Both the position numbers and the translations under genes were made by a program. From a virus, in the IMG/VR virus record IMGVR_UViG_3300030107_002828, positions 2,919 through 66,918 of that record: a stretch of 64,000 nucleotides of DNA; one strand, 5' to 3'. The notes beneath the pieces are model-generated. The model did not search any database. It was not told where the DNA came from and saw only the letters and a list, made by a program, of their open reading frames with translations. Within the stretch, counting starts at the first letter, position 1; every line of letters begins with the position of its first letter. This document shows, piece by piece, positions 1-7,431 of this stretch.

Positions 1-383
1 GCGGGTCTAATTTGATTTACTCCGATACCAACTCCACCGCCGTGTTTAGCGAGTAGCATCATCTCTAAGTTTTTCTGTCCTATATCAATAATAGAATCAG
101 CGACATCAATGCCAAAACAACTAATAGGTAAGCCCCTATCAGTGCCAGTGTTCGATAGTACCGGTGATGCAAGGCATAACCAACCTTTCCAAATGTATTC
201 GAAAAAACTTTCTTCCATTTCGGTCTTCTGTAATCTTTTCGCAACTGTTTTAGCAACTCTTCGGTACGCTTCTTTCGGTGTTTCTCCATTATTTAAATAA
301 CCTCCTATTATAGTTTTTTTATAGACTTCTGTGTCTCCCCACTCAGGATAATCTATCCCTTTTTTCCATTCGTTATTCCACAT
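1..383 (-). CDS. nrdA: Ribonucleotide reductase large (alpha) subunit, N-terminal part, cut by window edge
   Basis: Class I ribonucleotide reductase alpha chain, which reduces ribonucleotides to deoxyribonucleotides together with the beta chain encoded at 839..1807. The visible 127 residues start at ATG 383 (M-W-N-N-E-W) and contain the family's N-terminal catalytic-domain motifs: LASPVLSNTG, then GLPISCFG with the active-site cysteine, then LAKHGGGVGIG. The C-terminal catalytic and redox parts lie beyond base 1. The start overlaps the end of the upstream gene by 11 bases, as is usual in this operon. The order is nrdB, two small genes, then nrdA. Identification of the family is firm; subclass cannot be settled from this fragment. 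Confidence 0.92.
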   Translation of the reverse strand, partial: MWNNEWKKGIDYPEWGDTEVYKKTIIGGYLNNGETPKEAYRRVAKTVAKRLQKTEMEESFFEYIWKGWLCLASPVLSNTGTDRGLPISCFGIDVADSIIDIGQKNLEMMLLAKHGGGVGIGVNQIRP

Positions 384-603
384 CTAAATCTAATTTTTTA
401 TCGGTTTCTTGATTTCTTTTTTCTTTATCTTTTAACTCTTCTACAATTAATTCCCACTCTTCATCTCCAACATGTATTTTAAATGCTTCTAATGTTCCAC
501 CAGCTATTGTAGCATTAGCTTGTATTTCTCTTATTAACTGCTGAGTAACTCTTTTCAAAGCATCTAACTGCTTTGACATTTGTATTAATTTACTTTCTTT
601 CAT
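373..603 (-). CDS. Small coiled-coil protein between nrdB and nrdA, unknown function
   Basis: A 76-residue protein starting M-K-E-S-K-L at 603; the longer frame to 663 would run far into the upstream membrane-protein gene, whereas the 603 start gives a 4-base ATGA overlap with it, so 603 is preferred. The sequence is charged and mostly helical, with heptad-like leucine and isoleucine spacing in the first half and a very acidic, lysine-rich tail. No catalytic motif is seen. Its place inside the ribonucleotide reductase operon suggests co-expression only; function is unknown. Confidence 0.7.
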   Translation of the reverse strand: MKESKLIQMSKQLDALKRVTQQLIREIQANATIAGGTLEAFKIHVGDEEWELIVEELKDKEKRNQETDKKLDLDVE

Positions 604-845
604 TTTATAAAATGTGTTATCCAAGCTATTAATCCATTTAAATTTAGTGCAACTAAATTCCATTGTTTACGTGATGATACCTGTACTATCACACATATAA
701 AACCTGCAATATAAAATCTAGGATCAATAGTCCATTGTGCTGCTATTAAAAAACCTGCTCCCATATAACCGACTCTAGAAGCAAACTTTTGATAGCTTGT
801 TAATTTATTTGTATATCTAAATATTTCAATTATTCTGCCTACCAT
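600..845 (-). CDS. Small two-TM membrane protein, unknown function
   Basis: An 81-residue protein with two hydrophobic stretches (about residues 26-40 and 44-57, and a further apolar C-terminal segment), so a small integral membrane protein is likely. It overlaps the end of nrdB by 7 bases and the next gene by 4 bases, placing it firmly inside the leftward operon. It has no recognisable signal peptide or catalytic motif. Function is unknown; a holin-like or superinfection role is possible but nothing in the sequence shows it. Confidence 0.65.
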   Translation of the reverse strand: MVGRIIEIFRYTNKLTSYQKFASRVGYMGAGFLIAAQWTIDPRFYIAGFICVIVQVSSRKQWNLVALNLNGLIAWITHFIK

Positions 846-1807
846 ATATCTTCGAAATCTTCTCCCTCATTTGCTTTACTATAGTCAGTCGGCCTAATCG
901 CAAAAAAGTCAGTGTGAGTGTGACCCCCAGTAAGATGATAGAACCAATCAAGATTCGCTGCTGCGTCCTTGTCATAGTGGAAAAATCTTCTTTTATCTGA
1001 GTAACCCAATTCTTGTAATTTTTCATTTGTTCTTTTTCTAACAAATTGTTTAAGATCATAGGCTTTAAGATTTTCTATATCACCCATTTCAAACATTTTG
1101 TCTATATATTTTTCTTCTAATTCCATCATTATCTTTGCTGCTTTATAAATATCATCTTTACAATCTTCTAGTAATGTAGGAATTTCTTCACACATATGTC
1201 TAAACAATTGACAACCCATTCTACTGTGTAATGATTCATCTCTTACACTCCATTTCATTTGTTGACCTACTCCTTTGAGAAGATTACGTAACTGAAAAGA
1301 GTATAAAACAGCAAAAGCTGAATACAAACTAACACCCTCTGCAAAGGCAGAAAAGATGGCCAAGCTGCGACCAATCCCCACAGGATCGTTCCCGTCATAA
1401 CTAACCAAATTATCAAATCTTTCCGCGGTAGCTGGTTCATGAAGAAATGCTTCAAAGTCTTCCAATCCCAATGTTTCATTTAAATAACTATATGCAACAG
1501 CGTGTATTGTTTCTTGTGATCCGAACATCATAGCCATCTGTTGCACTTCGTGTTTTGGAAACCATGATACGACCTTTTGTGTCCAGTAATCTGATACCGC
1601 ACATTCAGTCTGAGCAAAACCTAGTAGGATATTTCCTACTAAGTTTTTTTCAGCTAGAGTTAATTTTTCGTTCCAATCCTTTACATCACCGGACATTGGT
1701 ATCTCGGTATGCAACCAAAAAGCTTGAGCTTGTTTAAGCCAACCTTCTGTGTAGTATATCGGGTATTCAAATGGTTTGTAAGGGATTCGTTCTTTAAATA
1801 AACTCAT
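839..1807 (-). CDS. nrdB: Ribonucleotide reductase small (beta) subunit
   Basis: Class I ribonucleotide reductase beta chain of 322 residues, a normal length, which houses the di-metal centre and radical for the alpha chain. Visible ligands are E68 in GFAQTEC, E99 and H102 in the ETIHAVAY motif, and the later RDESLHSR Glu/His pair. Y106, three residues after the His as in E. coli Y122, is the candidate radical tyrosine. The first metal ligand appears to be Glu where many family members have Asp. The C-terminal tail is acidic and ends in EDFEDIW, suited for docking to the alpha chain. The gene starts at ATG 1807 and is followed by two overlapping small genes and nrdA. Confidence 0.95.
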   Translation of the reverse strand: MSLFKERIPYKPFEYPIYYTEGWLKQAQAFWLHTEIPMSGDVKDWNEKLTLAEKNLVGNILLGFAQTECAVSDYWTQKVVSWFPKHEVQQMAMMFGSQETIHAVAYSYLNETLGLEDFEAFLHEPATAERFDNLVSYDGNDPVGIGRSLAIFSAFAEGVSLYSAFAVLYSFQLRNLLKGVGQQMKWSVRDESLHSRMGCQLFRHMCEEIPTLLEDCKDDIYKAAKIMMELEEKYIDKMFEMGDIENLKAYDLKQFVRKRTNEKLQELGYSDKRRFFHYDKDAAANLDWFYHLTGGHTHTDFFAIRPTDYSKANEGEDFEDIW

Positions 1808-1809
1808 AA

Positions 1810-1980
1810 TTAATAATATATTTCTAAAGCAATATCTATAAATGGTACATATAATACATATATTAATGCATGATCTTCTTCATATGATCTTATCCCAAAT
1901 AATAATCCAGGATATGTTCCTATTGATAATGACCAATTATCTTTTACTACTTCTGTTTCTTTTTTCTTTTTCTTAGCCAT
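1810..1980 (-). CDS. Small protein, 56 aa, unknown
   Basis: A 56-residue frame starting M-A-K-K-K-K-K-E-T-E and ending in LEIYY. It has a lysine-rich start and an apolar second half (LIYVLYVPFIDIALEI) that could be a beta hairpin or a membrane-associated segment. The start codon lies inside the end of the upstream gene with an 8-base overlap and it stops 2 bases before nrdB, which fits the tight packing of the operon and supports a real gene. No homologue recognised. Confidence 0.6.
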   Translation of the reverse strand: MAKKKKKETEVVKDNWSLSIGTYPGLLFGIRSYEEDHALIYVLYVPFIDIALEIYY

Positions 1981-2146
1981 AAACTTTTAATTTGTATTCG
2001 TCTTGATAACGAACTAATTCTTTATATTTTACTCTACCTCTTTTTTCCCAACTCCATTTCCACCATTTATCAATCTGTCGATCTCTATAATTTCTTCTAG
2101 CAATTATTTTGACGAGTTGAGGATGTGGTTTATTGTTTCGTCGCAT
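1973..2146 (-). CDS. Small basic protein, 57 aa, unknown
   Basis: A 57-residue, very basic and tryptophan-rich protein (starts M-R-R-N-N-K; core KWWKWSWEKRGR). Its first 14 codons overlap the 3' end of the PD-(D/E)XK nuclease gene in another frame, and its stop overlaps the next start by 8 bases. Tight nesting between two likely genes and AT-rich third positions argue for coding. The basic, aromatic composition would suit nucleic acid binding, but this is inference. Confidence 0.55.
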   Translation of the reverse strand: MRRNNKPHPQLVKIIARRNYRDRQIDKWWKWSWEKRGRVKYKELVRYQDEYKLKVYG

Positions 2147-2550
2147 TCTTTTTGATTCTGTGGTTTATATATAATTACATGAGGAAGTTCACTACTTACA
2201 TATTTTTTAAACATTTTCCAACGTAAAGGGAAACTTTCATTAGCTCTACCCTTACATTCAATTATAAAATCATCTCCTATAAAATCTGGAGTATATTTAA
2301 TTGATAGTATTTTCTTTTCTCCTCTGTTTTTAAATTCTCCTTTTCCATTAGCACATCTTTCTATAGATATATTTGGAAATTCAAATTCAGGAAATACGGT
2401 GTATGTCCTACCTTCGTAAACTGCAGATATTCCTGCATCCTTTAAAACTTGATACATGTATCGTTCTAGTCCTGACGCAAAGGTTATCCCGTCAACAGTA
2501 ATTTTCTTACTGTTAACAGGTCCTTTTTTTCTTTTATAACGTTTCTTCAT
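2104..2550 (-). CDS. PD-(D/E)XK family phage nuclease
   Basis: A 148-residue protein with a PD-(D/E)XK nuclease core: E29 in ASGLERYMY, D89 in KYTPDF, and E98-C-K100 in IIECKG, in the right order and spacing. Such small phage enzymes (DUF1064-like or endonuclease I-like) process branched or damaged DNA, and the setting among replication genes fits a resolvase or debranching role. The first 15 residues are strongly basic. The gene start (2550) lies inside the end of the upstream gene, with a 17-base overlap. The nuclease fold is well supported; the exact substrate is not. Confidence 0.75.
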   Translation of the reverse strand: MKKRYKRKKGPVNSKKITVDGITFASGLERYMYQVLKDAGISAVYEGRTYTVFPEFEFPNISIERCANGKGEFKNRGEKKILSIKYTPDFIGDDFIIECKGRANESFPLRWKMFKKYVSSELPHVIIYKPQNQKECDETINHILNSSK

Positions 2551-2809
2551 CTTGTACTTCTATTCTTCGTAGCATTGCTTCTTCAATCTCATCACGTAAA
2601 CAAGCTCTTGCTGCTTGTATATATAACAATGCATCCATTATTTCTTCTTGTACATCAATTAGAAAGTCGTTTAAGTCTTTATCTTTACCTTCAACTTCTT
2701 CCATCATCATTGCACCGTACTTAGCTTGACCAACCAGACTACGTTGATCTATCTTTTCGATTACTTGTTGTACGATTTTGTCTTCAGTCTTTACTGTATA
2801 ACTATTCAT
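2534..2809 (-). CDS. MazG-like small nucleotide pyrophosphohydrolase-type protein
   Basis: A 91-residue all-helical protein with the pattern of phage all-alpha NTP pyrophosphohydrolase-like proteins: GQAKYG followed by a DLNDFLIDVQEEIMDALLYIQAA helix whose acidic residues are spaced as in MazG/dCTPase-type metal sites. It overlaps the MazG fusion gene upstream by 8 bases. In T4, a dCTPase of this broad superfamily (gp56) works with dCMP hydroxymethylase, and that kind of enzyme is encoded just upstream here (3605..4276), so a dCTP-removing role is plausible but not shown. Confidence 0.55.
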   Translation of the reverse strand: MNSYTVKTEDKIVQQVIEKIDQRSLVGQAKYGAMMMEEVEGKDKDLNDFLIDVQEEIMDALLYIQAARACLRDEIEEAMLRRIEVQDEETL

Positions 2810-3608
2810 CTTTTACAAATGTTCCATTAATCATTTTACCGGTACGCTTACTTATAACTTTATAAGCTTCAGCAATACAAGTTTCTATATTTACTCCTTG
2901 TAGATGAGCTAGGTTTGTCAATACTACAACCATATCACCTATTGCATCGATAACTTCAGCTTTATTATTTTCTAATAATGCTTTAGCTAATTCACCAGCT
3001 TCTTCTTGAAGCTTAACGTATTGGGTATGTGAATTACCTTTATCGTATAATCCTCTAGTTTGAGCCCATTCTCTAATATTTTCAAATATTTTAAGAGGTT
3101 TTTTATTGCATTTAATTTGTTTTGATTCATCTACTGGATCGTCACTCCATAATTCAGGAGTTGAAAACCAGTTAGCAAATGCTTTATTATATACATAACA
3201 TCTATTATCGTTATACATAGACGTTTGTACGTGTCCTATGATCCAACGTATTGAATCAAGATTTAAAACAAACACGCCATGTTCTGTTTCCCATTGCATT
3301 CCTAGATTGTCTAGTAAATGTCCTTTTAATTTTCTAACAGGATAAGGAAACGTAGTGGTTTGTTCAGTAACGTTTATTTTCATACTTTTAGTTTCTGGTT
3401 TTAATAATTTATATAATTTTCTATCTATTTTGTATCCGTACTCTTTTTGTAACTCAAGTTCTCGATCTGAAATATAATCTATATCATCAGATGATTCTAA
3501 TACCTCATACTCTCCGGGTCCATATCCTTGTTGCATATGAACTCGGCCATCTAAATTTTGAGTTACACCTATTTTTCTTCCTGGTATGTGGTAAATGTGA
3601 TATGTCAT
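2802..3608 (-). CDS. Fusion of GIY-YIG-like N-domain and MazG-type pyrophosphohydrolase
   Basis: A 268-residue two-part protein. Residues 1-70 resemble a degenerate GIY-YIG nuclease module (YHIYHIPGRKIGVT then NLDGRV, with a downstream ELELQKEYG helix). Residues 170-268 are a MazG-like nucleotide pyrophosphohydrolase: E202, E203 and E206 in QEEAGEL, then E218, D221 and D225 in EVIDAIGD, giving the expected metal-binding set. The middle segment is unassigned. It overlaps the hydroxymethylase gene upstream by 4 bases and the second MazG-like gene downstream by 8, so three nucleotide-handling genes are translationally coupled. The MazG half is convincing; the GIY-YIG half is weaker because the second motif is not canonical. 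Confidence 0.72.
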   Translation of the reverse strand: MTYHIYHIPGRKIGVTQNLDGRVHMQQGYGPGEYEVLESSDDIDYISDRELELQKEYGYKIDRKLYKLLKPETKSMKINVTEQTTTFPYPVRKLKGHLLDNLGMQWETEHGVFVLNLDSIRWIIGHVQTSMYNDNRCYVYNKAFANWFSTPELWSDDPVDESKQIKCNKKPLKIFENIREWAQTRGLYDKGNSHTQYVKLQEEAGELAKALLENNKAEVIDAIGDMVVVLTNLAHLQGVNIETCIAEAYKVISKRTGKMINGTFVKDE

Positions 3609-4276
3609 AATTTGTCATTATATATGTGTAAATTGTGTGCATAATGGTAATAATTACCAATCTCAATATTTAATCTGTCTGCAATCATTTTTTGTAACAT
3701 ACTAAATTGGTACTGATCATTGCAAAAGCCGTACCAGATGTCATTAGAACGCATCAGAACAGCCATATTTAGTCTATTATTTAGTATTGTGAACTGAACA
3801 GCATAAGTACATGGTGTATCTTTGCGATACGATTTCCATTCTTTTGCGTCATAAATACTTATTGCAGCATGTCTAGTATCTTTACATTCTTTTAGTTTAG
3901 CAACCACATAATCTATCTGATCATTACGTTGCCATTGCCAACCATAATTGCTACGAACTAAACCTTTACTGTCTGCCATATGACACCAGATCGGTGGTAC
4001 TTTACCATAGATTTCTTCTAGTTTATAAATACTAGGATCTCCTGATAAATACCATTGCCACTCTGCTTGTGCATAATTTAATTTCCAATTACGTTCTTCA
4101 TTTACAATATAATTTTCCATTGGTTTTTCTAATGTAAACCCTACATTAAATAGAGCTTTAGTATCTCCAAATGGAACACCGTCTTGTATTAGCTTATCTA
4201 AAAAATAATTATAAGCTTCTTCCGCGTTTCTAAACTTTGTTCGCATATTTATTATAATAATATTTATAGAACTCAT
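3605..4276 (-). CDS. dCMP hydroxymethylase / thymidylate synthase family, T4 gp42-like
   Basis: Thymidylate synthase-superfamily enzyme of 223 residues (or 213 if translation starts at M11, base 4246). Visible motifs are QWYLSGD, PPIW, SNYGWQW, TRHAAISIY, TPCTYAVQF with catalytic C156, MRSNDIWYGF and the C-terminal NLHIY. By eye the whole chain tracks T4 gp42 more closely than ThyA, notably SNYGW and MRSND followed by GF-x-ND. The residue matching E. coli N177 is D187, the Asp that in T4 gp42 selects cytosine over uracil. The expected reaction is therefore transfer of a one-carbon unit from methylenetetrahydrofolate to C5 of dCMP. It is coupled to two MazG-like genes downstream. Hydroxymethylation versus methylation cannot be decided from sequence. 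Confidence 0.8.
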   Translation of the reverse strand: MSSINIIIINMRTKFRNAEEAYNYFLDKLIQDGVPFGDTKALFNVGFTLEKPMENYIVNEERNWKLNYAQAEWQWYLSGDPSIYKLEEIYGKVPPIWCHMADSKGLVRSNYGWQWQRNDQIDYVVAKLKECKDTRHAAISIYDAKEWKSYRKDTPCTYAVQFTILNNRLNMAVLMRSNDIWYGFCNDQYQFSMLQKMIADRLNIEIGNYYHYAHNLHIYNDKL

Positions 4277-4481
4277 ACATCTTTATCCATATAGATACTG
4301 GTCCATATGTTAAAGGAGATCTATTTGTTTTGTTATTTATTTTAATATCAATATACCATGCTCCTTCTCCATTCGCAAATGGTGCAATATATATTCCATT
4401 GTTTATACACCACCTATATGCTTGTGTCTCTTCTACGGTAGGCATATATTGTCCCATTACATCTTTCTTTCTTTTTGGCAT
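4230..4481 (-). CDS. Hypothetical protein, 83 aa
   Basis: An 83-residue protein starting MPKRKKD, basic at the N-terminus and rich in Tyr and Trp in the C-terminal half (WIKMYEFYKYYYNKY). Its 3' end overlaps the first 47 bases of the hydroxymethylase frame (17 bases if that gene starts at 4246). It starts one base before the stop of the primase-helicase gene. A central YRWCINNGIYIAPF segment followed by GEGAWYIDIKI reads as a small alpha/beta domain. No family recognised. Confidence 0.65.
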   Translation of the reverse strand: MPKRKKDVMGQYMPTVEETQAYRWCINNGIYIAPFANGEGAWYIDIKINNKTNRSPLTYGPVSIWIKMYEFYKYYYNKYANKV

Positions 4482-6197
4482 TTATTCCCAAGGCATTGGT
4501 TCTTCTTTAATCTTATCTAATATATGCGGTATAAAACTACCGCTATTCGGTTCCCATTTAAAATGAGCTTCAGCCCCATTTTCTCCGAGATTTTGAAACT
4601 TAACTTTAAGCACTTTTGCTTTAACTGTTTTCGCGTCATAATCCCTATGTACGAGAATGCCGTGATAAGACGCGTCATACCATTCGCCTCCCCCTTTGAT
4701 ATTATACATGTTTGGTTCTTCAATTTGTCCATCTTTATCTTTATACATTTTAGTAGGATGTGCTACTATAAATACTAACACATCAAATTTCTTTGCAAAG
4801 TTTTCTATTTTAGTTAAATACTCCATTGTATAAACATTTACATCTAATGAACTTGCGTTTTTATCTCTAACTTTATTAAATGGATCTATGACTAAACATT
4901 TAATTCCTTTACGTTTAACTAATTCTGCTCCTTTACGTAATACTGACTCTAAAGTATATTTTTCCATATCAATAAAAAAGAAGTTATCATTAACATGATC
5001 CCCCACTTCTTTCCATTTATCTGTATCTATATCATTTACTTTAGGCATATTACCCCATACTTTACGCATTAGTTTATGAGCGTGTAAATAATTTGGACTA
5101 TTTTCTGGTGATGCAAATCCTGTTTTCCAACCATAATTTTTATTATAGCCTACTACCATCTGATCTACGAAATCAGATTTACCAGAACTAGGAATACCAG
5201 TAACAGTGATAAACTGAGAGGTATACGTACTAAAAATTGCATCAAAATTTGATAACCCAACTTGATAACCTGGTTTAAAGCCATTTGTAACAAAGTCTTT
5301 AACTTCTCCTTCAATATCTCTAAAGGTAGTAACATTTTCCAAAGGATATGATCTAGCTTTATTGATAGTTTGTTTAAGTTGTTCTGCACCATATTTTATT
5401 AAGTATTCGTTAGCATCTTTACATTCTTTAAAATCTACTAAATAACATGTTTCGGCACCTAACCTTCTAACTAATTCAGCTCTTAATGCTAAACCTGGGT
5501 CATCAGTATCTAATGCTAATATTATTTTAGTTTTATCTTCAAAATAATCTATACAATTATCTAAATAATCTAAGTTGTTATGGCTTAATGTAGCTCCATT
5601 AGGAACTGATATACTATTGGGTACACCAGCTTCGTGTAAAGCTAGTACATCCATTTCTCCTTCAGTTATAACACAGCTATCATAACCCACGATACTGTTG
5701 ATATTATAGAATATCTTTTCAGCACCTTTATATAATTTAAAATTCTTTCTACCATCTCTATATTTTATATTGATAAGTTGATTACCTATCATGTAGTTAA
5801 ATTTTATTGTATTCTCTTCCTTGCCAGTTTGCGGCATATACTCAAGACCTTGACCAACCCTAAGATCGTCCAAGGTCTGTTGAGATATACCTCTACTTTC
5901 AAACCATTTTTGAGTTTTATCTTTTACACAAAGATATTTACCCATCTCTGGTCTTACATATTCCTTTTCGTTTGATCCCTTACGGTTATATGTATGTAAT
6001 TGAAAAGTAGAATTACAATTGTGACAAGTACCGAGACCACGTTCCCAATCATAAGAAGCACATTTAAGCTTTTGATTCTTGGGTTTCCTAGTATGGGAAC
6101 ACAAAGGACACGTCCCTTGTTTTTTACCAACTTCTAAGTTATGTTGATTGAATATATCAATCGAAAATCCATTAATCTCGTATTCTTCTACTTGCAT
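4482..6197 (-). CDS. Bifunctional DNA primase-helicase (T7 gp4-like)
   Basis: A 571-residue replicative primase-helicase that unwinds duplex DNA and makes RNA primers at the fork. The N-terminal zinc-binding domain has C30, C33, C58 and C61. The TOPRIM primase core shows E179 in CVITEGEMDVL and the D230/D232 pair in LALDTDDPG. The DnaB/RecA-type helicase shows Walker A GIPSSGKS (334-341, K340), ENSP, Walker B LVIDPFN and the VAHPTK motif. Length and domain order match T7 gp4. No replicative DNA polymerase is seen in this window. The product is followed by SSB just upstream in the transcript, so these are probably co-expressed. Confidence 0.95.
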   Translation of the reverse strand: MQVEEYEINGFSIDIFNQHNLEVGKKQGTCPLCSHTRKPKNQKLKCASYDWERGLGTCHNCNSTFQLHTYNRKGSNEKEYVRPEMGKYLCVKDKTQKWFESRGISQQTLDDLRVGQGLEYMPQTGKEENTIKFNYMIGNQLINIKYRDGRKNFKLYKGAEKIFYNINSIVGYDSCVITEGEMDVLALHEAGVPNSISVPNGATLSHNNLDYLDNCIDYFEDKTKIILALDTDDPGLALRAELVRRLGAETCYLVDFKECKDANEYLIKYGAEQLKQTINKARSYPLENVTTFRDIEGEVKDFVTNGFKPGYQVGLSNFDAIFSTYTSQFITVTGIPSSGKSDFVDQMVVGYNKNYGWKTGFASPENSPNYLHAHKLMRKVWGNMPKVNDIDTDKWKEVGDHVNDNFFFIDMEKYTLESVLRKGAELVKRKGIKCLVIDPFNKVRDKNASSLDVNVYTMEYLTKIENFAKKFDVLVFIVAHPTKMYKDKDGQIEEPNMYNIKGGGEWYDASYHGILVHRDYDAKTVKAKVLKVKFQNLGENGAEAHFKWEPNSGSFIPHILDKIKEEPMPWE

Positions 6198-6206
6198 TTA
6201 ATTAAA

Positions 6207-6524
6207 TTAAAATGGTAAATCTACATCTTCTTTAGCATCTACAGCTGCTGCTTTTAGTGCTGCTGCTGGCGCACCTTGCTTTGGTGCGTCTGGGAAAGTT
6301 CCGTTGCTCCAAACAACTCTAACATTACCAAGATATTTCTTAGCAACTTTAGCTTCTCTTTCCTCTTTTGACTGATCAACTATAATTGGTCCGAAGTTTC
6401 CAAACTGGTCTACTTCATCATTAATCGTAATTGATATTGGTAAATATTTACCTTTCTTACCTTCAATAATTTTATCTTTAGGTATTTCAGAAAGATTAAT
6501 ACTACCTTTTACTATTCCTGCCAT
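6207..6524 (-). CDS. Single-stranded DNA-binding protein, phage type
   Basis: A 105-residue protein that should coat single-stranded DNA. The body (residues 1-75) reads as beta strands of an OB-like fold with basic and aromatic residues (GKYLPISITI, VRVVWSNG). An Ala/Gln/Pro-rich linker leads to an acidic tip, EDVDLPF, which is the hallmark protein-interaction tail of SSBs. It lies between the recombination genes and the primase-helicase, the usual context. The OB fold itself is weakly conserved, so the assignment rests on the tail, size and neighbours. Confidence 0.75.
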   Translation of the reverse strand: MAGIVKGSINLSEIPKDKIIEGKKGKYLPISITINDEVDQFGNFGPIIVDQSKEEREAKVAKKYLGNVRVVWSNGTFPDAPKQGAPAAALKAAAVDAKEDVDLPF

Positions 6525-6525
6525 A

Positions 6526-6696
6526 TTATGCGTATTGATTAATTTGGTTAAACATTCTAGTTAATTGTGCTTTTGTAGCATTAGTAGTTCTTCTTAAGTT
6601 ATCAACAGCTTTTACATGTGTTTGATTATTATAAAAATTGTTAACTGAAGTTTCTAATCCTGTTACACTACAAATTTGTTTTCTTGTTCTTGCCAT
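6526..6696 (-). CDS. Small protein, 56 aa, unknown
   Basis: A 56-residue protein (starts M-A-R-T-R-K-Q-I-C; contains NNFYNNQTHVKAVDNLRR) encoded in the gap between the RecE-like exonuclease and SSB genes, which it fills almost exactly (3 bases after one, 1 base before the other). It is basic and probably helical in its second half, with a Thr/Asn-rich middle. A short DNA-binding or regulatory protein is conceivable, but no motif shows this. Confidence 0.6.
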   Translation of the reverse strand: MARTRKQICSVTGLETSVNNFYNNQTHVKAVDNLRRTTNATKAQLTRMFNQINQYA

Positions 6697-6699
6697 GGT

Positions 6700-7431
6700 T
6701 TATAAGGTTTTATTAATAAAATATTGCTTCGGGTCAAAGTCTTCACTCTTATAAAATAATCTATAAGATTCCACTGCTCTTTGGACTTTGTCTTTGCCTT
6801 TAGCATAAAATTCTGGTGAGCAGTCAAATATACCAAGTTGTCCTGTGTTTTTATCTATTACAATAAAAATCATTTCATAACCAAACAACTCACTATAAAT
6901 ATAAGCTTGAGAATCATAATTGAATTTTGAAGCAGACCATTTAAATTTTTGAATATCATTAGTAGTTTTTAAATCAATTACTAATTTTTCATTATGATTT
7001 ATAATATCTGCTTTACCTTTCCACATCTCACCCTCAATCTCTTTTATACCAGGTGTTTCATATTCTGTATTACTATCACGAATCATTGCTTTACAAACTT
7101 TATTGTTTAGCATAATATCTGATAACTTTTCTATAGTATCAACTTCGTGTTCTAATAAACATAATTCTCCACCTGACATCTCTTTATAAACTTTAGTATT
7201 CCTAGTTGACGAAGGTATAACCTTGTACTTTTTCAGTTTATCTGGTTCTAGTATAGCGGTATGAAAGTATCCACCAACTAAGAATGCAGGCCTAGGTTCG
7301 CTAGGCTTTCCTAAAGCTAAAGGATTTGTAAGTAAAGCTTTGATGTCTGAATTACTAAGATACTTTTTACCAAAGTTTCCATAGTAATGTTCGTCATCAC
7401 GTAGCTTCTCAATTACATCTTCTTTTTTCAT
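6700..7431 (-). CDS. RecE-like / PDDEXK exonuclease (exodeoxyribonuclease VIII type)
   Basis: A 243-residue 5'-3' exonuclease-type protein with the RecE/YqaJ-like PD-(D/E)XK core: LSNSDIKAL near the N-terminus, H57 in GGYFHTAI, D142 in KGKADII, D153-L-K155 in VIDLKTT, and Q175/Y177 in YDSQAYIYSE. Such enzymes resect double-strand ends to make 3' overhangs for a partner annealing protein. That partner (ERF) is encoded directly upstream with a 1-base overlap. Recombination-dependent replication or repair is the likely role. Confidence 0.88.
   Translation of the reverse strand: MKKEDVIEKLRDDEHYYGNFGKKYLSNSDIKALLTNPLALGKPSEPRPAFLVGGYFHTAILEPDKLKKYKVIPSSTRNTKVYKEMSGGELCLLEHEVDTIEKLSDIMLNNKVCKAMIRDSNTEYETPGIKEIEGEMWKGKADIINHNEKLVIDLKTTNDIQKFKWSASKFNYDSQAYIYSELFGYEMIFIVIDKNTGQLGIFDCSPEFYAKGKDKVQRAVESYRLFYKSEDFDPKQYFINKTL

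Noticed and set aside
80-300. Short frames on both strands opposite or out of frame with the nrdA fragment
   Set aside because: The frame with LASPVLSNTG, PISCFG and LAKHGGGVG is clearly the coding one.
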